Assembly: GCF_006539725.1 (NCBI RefSeq)
Contig: NZ_BJNO01000001.1
Location: 434,001-498,000 of the forward strand
Direction: 5' to 3'
Source: Klebsiella terrigena
GTDB taxonomy: Bacteria; Pseudomonadota; Gammaproteobacteria; Enterobacterales; Enterobacteriaceae
DNA length: 64,000 nt
Shown in pieces: positions 59,974-64,000 of this stretch. Within the stretch, counting starts at the first letter, position 1. Each line of letters begins with the position of its first letter. The notes beneath the pieces are model-generated. The model was not told where the DNA came from. It worked only from the letters and a program-made list of their open reading frames with translations, and searched no databases. A program made the position numbers and the translations under genes.

Positions 59974-60207
59974 GTGAAAATTGACTGGCATAGTACATTG
60001 CTCACACGTACTACCGTTGTTGATAAAGAGTATAAGAATACGCAAAACGTCCGCCGCTTTATGCTCAAGGAGTGTGGGGAGGACTTTCGGTTTGACCGTG
60101 AATTCATGGCATGGATCCGTAACGATGTCGCCAAAAGTTTGGGTGACGTTGTCGATGAGTGGAAGCGCAGGCAGCAACGCCAGAAAGAGAGTGCCCGCCT
60201 CCGCTGA
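59974..60207 (+). CDS. DUF6434-type small protein
   Basis: This 77-residue protein starts at GTG 59974, eight bases after GGGAG. The pattern KIDWHSTLLTRTTVVDKEYKNTQNVRRFMLKECGEDFRFDREFMAWIRNDVAKSLGDVVDEWKRR fits DUF6434: W-H-S at the start, Y-x-NTQNVRRF in the middle and FxRxFMxWI near the end. The function of the family is unknown. It is not in an operon. Confidence 0.7.
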   Translation: MKIDWHSTLLTRTTVVDKEYKNTQNVRRFMLKECGEDFRFDREFMAWIRNDVAKSLGDVVDEWKRRQQRQKESARLR

Positions 60208-60355
60208 CTGATTTGTGGATCTCCAGCGCCGCGTCCAGCCGCAGGCGATAGCGCTTACCTTTTCCACGCGGCCCCGAGGATAATCAGAATGGGTGAAAAT
60301 CGCGATAAGCCTGGACGCGAGCCGCGTCAAATAAATCAGCCCGCGCGACCCGGCT

Positions 60356-60760
60356 TTACTCTGGCGCCTGCTTTTGCAGCCTGTCGACGCGCACGACGGG
60401 CGGTGTCATTTTGGTATCCAGGCTACCGTTGATGCTAACCAGATGGTCAGGCTTCACTTCTTGATCGGTAAAAACAGCGGCCGGAATTATCGCAGTAATT
60501 TCTCCCGTTTTATCCCGCAGAATATAGCGGTCATCGCCCTGACGTTCGATAAGATTACCGCGCAGCGAGATAGTGGCGCCATCATGCATAGTTTTCGCAT
60601 GCTCCACGGTCATTATCCTGGCGTCCTCCATGCCGCGATACCCGTCATCCAGCTTATGCGGCGGCGGCGGCGCCGCGTTACCGTTAAATCCACCCTTCTC
60701 ATCCGCATGTGCGTTCAGCGTTGCTAATAAAGAGATAATTAAAATCGGTATTATTTTCAT
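60356..60760 (-). CDS. YgiW/YdeI-type OB-fold stress protein
   Basis: The protein has 134 residues from ATG 60760. A signal peptide (MKIIPILIISLLATLNAHA) leads into a linker with PPPPHKLDDGYRGMEDARIM and the OB-fold core: TVEHAKTMHDGATISLRGNLIERQGDDRYILRDKTGEITAIIPAAVF. These periplasmic proteins (BOF family) contribute to resistance to peroxide, acid and cationic peptides; YgiW is induced by PmrAB or QseBC in some relatives. It stands alone. Confidence 0.88.
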   Translation of the reverse strand: MKIIPILIISLLATLNAHADEKGGFNGNAAPPPPHKLDDGYRGMEDARIMTVEHAKTMHDGATISLRGNLIERQGDDRYILRDKTGEITAIIPAAVFTDQEVKPDHLVSINGSLDTKMTPPVVRVDRLQKQAPE

Positions 60761-60905
60761 CACGCCCCCGATAAATTTAAGATGGCCTGCTCGCCCACTG
60801 CCCTGATGACTGGATACTTCAATACGCGTGCGGTACTCTCCCCACCGGCTGCGGCTAATAAAGCCGCCGTCTTATACTGAGACGACGAAATAGCCCCTTC
60901 GAGGA

Positions 60906-61412
60906 TTATCTCTTAGCGTCAACCCCGGGCGTTTGCGAGCGCAGAATATACTGTTCTGTAATATCAGGGATATGGTGCAGCAGCCAATCCGCCATTCCTC
61001 GCTCCTCGGCAAGAATCCTCTGCAGCTCGGGAATAGAGTGAACATCACCGGCCTTTTCCGCTGCCGTTATCAAAGAGGTATAGCAGGCTATTTCGAACTG
61101 CTCGAAAACATAGCTACTAATAACGCCTTTAACAATTTCGTCTTCCGGAAAAATGCCGCCAATAGATTGTCCTAAGGCCGCAATTTTGCTCATTGAATCC
61201 TTTAATACCGAGCGGGAAATTTGATTGCGCGAAATAATCCCTTCAAGCAGCGTAATTTGTTGGCGAGTTTCATAAAGATGCTGTTCAATACGCGTACCTA
61301 ATTCCGGATAATTATTGACGCGTTTCGCCATTGATTTAAGCATCGACTCAGCCTGTTTTTCCATAGCGTGAGCATCCCGCAGCCAGTCGTGATAATTCTC
61401 AATGTCGGTCAT
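60906..61412 (-). CDS. yciE: Ferritin-like DUF892 protein YciE
   Basis: The protein has 168 residues of all-helical ferritin-like fold: ENYHDWLRDAHAMEKQAESMLKSMAKRVNNYPEL, then HLYETRQQITLLEGIISRN, later YVFEQFEIACYTSLITAAEKAGD and LQRILAEERGMADWLLHHIPD. The helix Glu/His residues are the potential di-iron ligands. In E. coli yciE belongs to the RpoS-dependent yciGFE stress operon. Order and direction here are the same, yciG first. The exact role is unknown. Confidence 0.93.
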   Translation of the reverse strand: MTDIENYHDWLRDAHAMEKQAESMLKSMAKRVNNYPELGTRIEQHLYETRQQITLLEGIISRNQISRSVLKDSMSKIAALGQSIGGIFPEDEIVKGVISSYVFEQFEIACYTSLITAAEKAGDVHSIPELQRILAEERGMADWLLHHIPDITEQYILRSQTPGVDAKR

Positions 61413-61453
61413 AAAAACCTCTTAATGCTGTAGGGGTTATTGCTGGAATAAAA

Positions 61454-61954
61454 TTAAACGGCCTGCTGGGCATCCTGATTAATATGGCTAAGGGCCAGAT
61501 CGGTTAATTTCATATCGGTCGTTTTTTCCTCCTCCAGGGTTGCGGCAAGCAATTTTCCGGCGGCGTTATATCCCAGCTGTTTTGCCAGCGTACACAGCGT
61601 GCCGTAGGCAGCAATTTCATAATGCTCCACTTTTTGTGCCGCGGCGATCAGCGCGACGTCACGCACTTCATTTTTGTCGGTACTCTCAATAACCTCTTTG
61701 GCCTCTTCTATCAGCCCCTCCATCGCCATACATTTAATCCTTTTAACTTTGATATTACTATTTTCTTCCAGCAGCTTATCAATGCGCTCGACGTGGCCGT
61801 GGGTTTCATCGAGGTGCTGGCTGAAGGCGGTTTTTAGCTCGTCGCAGCTCGCTTCCCGTGCCAGCTTAGCGAGCGCGCGAGTTAATTGTTTTTCGGCGCT
61901 GTAGGTATCCGATAACAAATGAATAAATACGTCTTCAATGCTTTGAATTTTCAT
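61454..61954 (-). CDS. yciF: Ferritin-like DUF892 protein YciF
   Basis: The protein has 166 residues: SIEDVFIHLLSDTYSAEKQLTRALAKLAREASCDELKTAFSQHLDETHGHVERID, then VALIAAAQKVEHYEIAAYGTLCTLAKQLGYNAAGKLLAATLEEEKTTD. The repeated E/H-xx-H/E helices make a four-helix di-iron-type bundle; E. coli YciF crystallises as a dimer with this fold. It is second in the yciG-yciF-yciE operon. AAGG precedes the start. Confidence 0.95.
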   Translation of the reverse strand: MKIQSIEDVFIHLLSDTYSAEKQLTRALAKLAREASCDELKTAFSQHLDETHGHVERIDKLLEENSNIKVKRIKCMAMEGLIEEAKEVIESTDKNEVRDVALIAAAQKVEHYEIAAYGTLCTLAKQLGYNAAGKLLAATLEEEKTTDMKLTDLALSHINQDAQQAV

Positions 61955-62043
61955 GGAGTAACCTTGTAAATAAACGATGCGGGTCGGCTGACCCGCAGGG
62001 ACTATTGATATTCTGAACGCGGTACAATAGGGTCCTTTACGGC

Positions 62044-62229
62044 TTAGCTGCCGTCAGATTTACGGCCGCCGCCGTGGCTATTTTGCCCGCCTTTCTTACC
62101 GGCTTCGGAAGCACGCTCTGGGTCATTTTTAAAATTCCCCCCGCTGTGCTGGCCGCCTTTGCGACCGGCTTCAGATGCTTTATCCCGATCTTCTGCAAAA
62201 TTACCTGAACCGCCTCTGTGCTCTGTCAT
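62044..62229 (-). CDS. yciG: KGG-repeat stress protein YciG
   Basis: The protein has 61 residues: MTEHRGGSGNFAEDRDKASE, then AGRKGGQHSGGNFKNDPERASEAGKKGGQ. Two KGG repeats (SEAGRKGGQ and SEAGKKGGQ), each preceded by a D-x-AS segment, define the conidiation-specific-protein/YciG family. It is low in hydrophobic residues and probably disordered. In E. coli it is RpoS-dependent and affects swarming and stress survival. CTGGAGATAAAATT precedes the start. It is the first gene of the operon. Confidence 0.95.
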   Translation of the reverse strand: MTEHRGGSGNFAEDRDKASEAGRKGGQHSGGNFKNDPERASEAGKKGGQNSHGGGRKSDGS

Positions 62230-62772
62230 AATTTTATCTCCAGATGATTACTTAATAATGATTCAGACCTGCAAATCATCGCCTTCGAGATTTAAGGCTA
62301 GGACACTGAGCGCGAGAGTCAAATTATTAATAATTTAACACCAGGCATAATAAAATATTTAAAGAAAAATAACGCAGCGGCAGCAAAAATTATTTTTAAG
62401 CCAAGTAGCTATTAAGACTATAGAATAAACGAGACGGCCAGCGCCAGGCGCAAAAATATTTATGCTGCGGATTGCCCTTTGTAAAGAAATGCCGGAAATG
62501 TAAATATAACGAAAAAAGACCCTGCGCGTAGAGTCAGCAGCAAAAAAATTCCGCCCTCCCCGCTACGCTTTGCCGCGTGTATGACCGCCGCCCGCTTCAG
62601 CGATACCCGATACCCGATAACCGATACCCGCCATCTCAATCGACGCCCGTGCAGCGTTCGTCGCGAAGGCCTGCGTCACGCATAAAATATTGCCTCGCGA
62701 TACACAATCTCATAGGCGATCCCCTGCCGTTAGCGATAAAATCGATCAACGCTTATACACCGGAATGACCCC
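62230..62772. other. Intergenic region between yciG and a GNAT gene
   Basis: About 540 bp. The first 300 bp are AT-rich and should contain the yciGFE promoter, probably RpoS-dependent, though no clear KCTAYACTT-type box stands out. Between 62602 and 62629 lies a heptad repeat, listed separately. No gene can be supported. Confidence 0.5.
62602..62629. repeat. Heptanucleotide tandem repeat (GATACCC)4, one copy degenerate
   Basis: GATACCC, GATACCC, GATAACC and GATACCC stand head to tail. The third copy has one substitution. Like the GATTCAG array at 45781, it is a 4 x 7-bp microsatellite outside a gene. Confidence 0.8.
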
Positions 62773-63312
62773 ATGAAATATACTGAATCTCCCCGGCTAA
62801 TCATCCGATCTTTTCAGGATAATGACGCCGAGGATATGTTCGAATATTTGTCAAACCCGCGCGTAGCCTGTTTTATGGATCAAAAACTTCACTCCCTGGG
62901 GGAGGCAGTTAGCGAAATTACGCGCCGGCAAAAAGAGGAACACGACTATGCCATCAGCCTGAAGGAAACCGGTGCGCTGATTGGCGAGCTTTTTGCGGAT
63001 AACAGCCGGGAACCGGCCCCTGATACATACGGCGTGGGTTGGCTGCTGAATAAAAAATATGAAGGTATGGGGTTCGCCCGCGAAGCGGCACAGGCGTTTT
63101 TCGACTACCTGTTTAATCATAAAAACGCCCGAAGAATATATGCCTATGTTGCTGATTATAATGAACCTTCACAAAATCTTTGCCGTCACCTCGGTATGCG
63201 CCTCGAAGGATGTTTTAAGGAGCACGTCTCTTTTATCACGGATAATGAAACCGTGGTCTACGAAAATACGCTGGTGTTTGCCGTCCTCGCCAAAGAGTGG
63301 CGCGATAAATAG
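62773..63312 (+). CDS. GNAT acetyltransferase (RimJ/RimL type)
   Basis: The protein has 179 residues: YTESPRLIIRSFQDNDAEDMFEYLSNPRVACFMDQ, then GVGWLLNKKYEGMGFAREAAQAFFDYLF, with the acetyl-CoA loop in EGMGFAREA, and RRIYAYVADYNEPSQNLCRHLGMRLEGCFKEH. The last part is the classic RimJ/RimL ending in which N-x-x-S-x-N-L(C)xxLGM is conserved. The histidine-kinase gene begins 50 bp downstream on the same strand. Confidence 0.9.
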   Translation: MKYTESPRLIIRSFQDNDAEDMFEYLSNPRVACFMDQKLHSLGEAVSEITRRQKEEHDYAISLKETGALIGELFADNSREPAPDTYGVGWLLNKKYEGMGFAREAAQAFFDYLFNHKNARRIYAYVADYNEPSQNLCRHLGMRLEGCFKEHVSFITDNETVVYENTLVFAVLAKEWRDK

Positions 63313-63361
63313 TTTGAGCTGATTCTAAAAAACTCCCTGCCACCAGGATCGAAGGTACATG

Positions 63362-64000
63362 ATGTTACGCAGCAATACCCTGCTACGCCGGCTGCTGTTT
63401 ATATGGTTAAGCTTTGCGGCGGTCTCTATTACTTTAGGATGGCTTATCTTCGAACTCAGCCGTCAGGGGGCAGATGAGCAGATTCGACGCGAGCGCCAGC
63501 TCACCGCCGCCAGCTGTGAAACGCTGCGGATCGCGGCAACCCGCGCGGGTCTTAGCGCCGACTCCGGGAAGATAAATCTGAGCCCACAGTGGGTTTCCGG
63601 CGCGCAGGCGGTTATCGATCTCACGCTGAGAGACCGGCCCGGCGTCGAAGGCGGGCTGTGGAGCATGGGCTCGGGAGTCGTCGCCTACGCTTTCCCGACC
63701 TATGACGGCAGCGGCATCAAACGCGATCCGCCCAGCGCTGAACTGGAGCGAATTGAGTCCACCAGCCGTCGCGCCCTGGATGGGAAACGCTCCGTTACCG
63801 ACGTACGTCCCGGCCTGCGTGAGGCGGTCATTTTTTCCGCATGCCCGCTGGAGCAAAATTCGGCCCTGGTTGCCTGGACGCTATCCCGCGTGCCGACCAT
63901 AACGGGTGATGCCCTCGACCGGCTGGTGCTGGCGATGGCGCTTTTACTCGGTTTTGTCCTTTTATCCGGCAGCTGGCTGGGCTGGACGCTCACCCGCTGG
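63362..64000 (+). CDS. Membrane sensor histidine kinase (N-terminal part)
   Basis: The gene runs out of the window after 213 codons. The start at 63362 has AAGG six bases upstream; an ATG just before it is also possible. The part seen begins MLRSNTLLRRLLFIWLSFAA, with a helix at about 8-30, a periplasmic domain of about 155 residues (ELSRQGADEQIRRERQLTAASCETLRIAATRA and onward) and a second helix near the end (LVLAMALLLGFVLLSGSWLGW). This is the layout of a two-helix sensor kinase, which is expected to continue with HAMP and kinase domains. The assignment rests on topology and the RxR-rich Nterm; no catalytic motif is inside the window. Confidence 0.65.
   Translation, partial: MLRSNTLLRRLLFIWLSFAAVSITLGWLIFELSRQGADEQIRRERQLTAASCETLRIAATRAGLSADSGKINLSPQWVSGAQAVIDLTLRDRPGVEGGLWSMGSGVVAYAFPTYDGSGIKRDPPSAELERIESTSRRALDGKRSVTDVRPGLREAVIFSACPLEQNSALVAWTLSRVPTITGDALDRLVLAMALLLGFVLLSGSWLGWTLTRW

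Noticed and set aside
1..64000. tRNA genes, CRISPR arrays, prophage or complete insertion sequence
   Set aside because: I looked for the clover-leaf 3' end signals, regularly spaced repeats, integrases and paired transposase frames and found none beyond the IS3-type remnant at 37899.

Overview
The window looks like the chromosome of an enterobacterium close to Klebsiella or Raoultella. The urea ABC transporter genes, a citA-like MHS symporter, yciGFE, the yceJ-yceI pair and an almost unchanged MgtS micropeptide all point that way. This assignment is by recalled protein resemblance, not by a search. Most of the sequence is GC-rich. Roughly 8.4-11.6 kb, 35.5-36.7 kb and 43.8-45.5 kb are visibly AT-richer and look like acquired patches.

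Layout. 0-4.4 kb (minus strand): urtA, urtB and the start of urtC, with a sigma54-type promoter and an NtrC-like site ahead of urtA, then a MetE-C-domain methyltransferase with a MetR-type palindrome upstream. 4.5-7.2 kb: a rhodanese divergent from an FtrA/GlxA-type regulator, a DUF4177 protein, the 31-residue MgtS behind a PhoP-box promoter, and a YmgB/AriR-like small protein. 7.3-11.6 kb: yceI-yceJ, an unknown AT-rich gene and a Cache-GGDEF diguanylate cyclase. 11.6-21.8 kb: small metabolic genes and regulators (GlxA regulator/hydrolase pair, YciI, chorismate mutase, FAD oxidoreductase, glutathione peroxidase, DUF4406, MFS/LysR pair, MAPEG) with broken AraC and DeoR genes between them. 22.1-26.2 kb: a four-gene operon combining a FecBCD-type importer with an MFS exporter. 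26.2-32.5 kb: three drug-type MFS pumps with LysR and TetR regulators and a clear cluster of TetR operators. 32.8-34.9 kb: GlxA-type regulator plus a second GAPDH. 34.9-44.8 kb: a patchwork of gene remnants (LysR twice, LacI, an IS3-type transposase, DapF) around intact LysR/EamA, XRE-cupin, GNAT and LysR/ThDP-decarboxylase units. 44.8-52.8 kb: LysE exporter, two more regulator/MFS pairs, and an XRE-cupin regulator divergent from a B3/B4-domain gene. 53.1-58.5 kb: a DeoR plus M24-fold protein operon, then a LysR beside an MHS citrate-type symporter and a periplasmic binding protein. 58.9-64 kb: small proteins, GNATs, an OB-fold stress protein, yciG-yciF-yciE, and the start of a membrane histidine kinase.

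The recurring theme is a small transporter or enzyme placed next to, usually divergent from, its own regulator. In several cases the control sites are visible as palindromes. The best examples are the ATACC-N6-GGTAT pair linking a LysR gene to a thiamine-diphosphate decarboxylase, the CATAC-N5-GTATG array at a TetR gene, and the GCATTATTTTGCA inverted repeat at a DeoR gene. I found no tRNA, rRNA, CRISPR array, prophage or intact insertion sequence. No single large novel system stands out. The best candidates for new biology are these small regulated modules, the M24-fold protein lacking metal ligands, and two very short genes (MgtS and a 29-residue membrane peptide).
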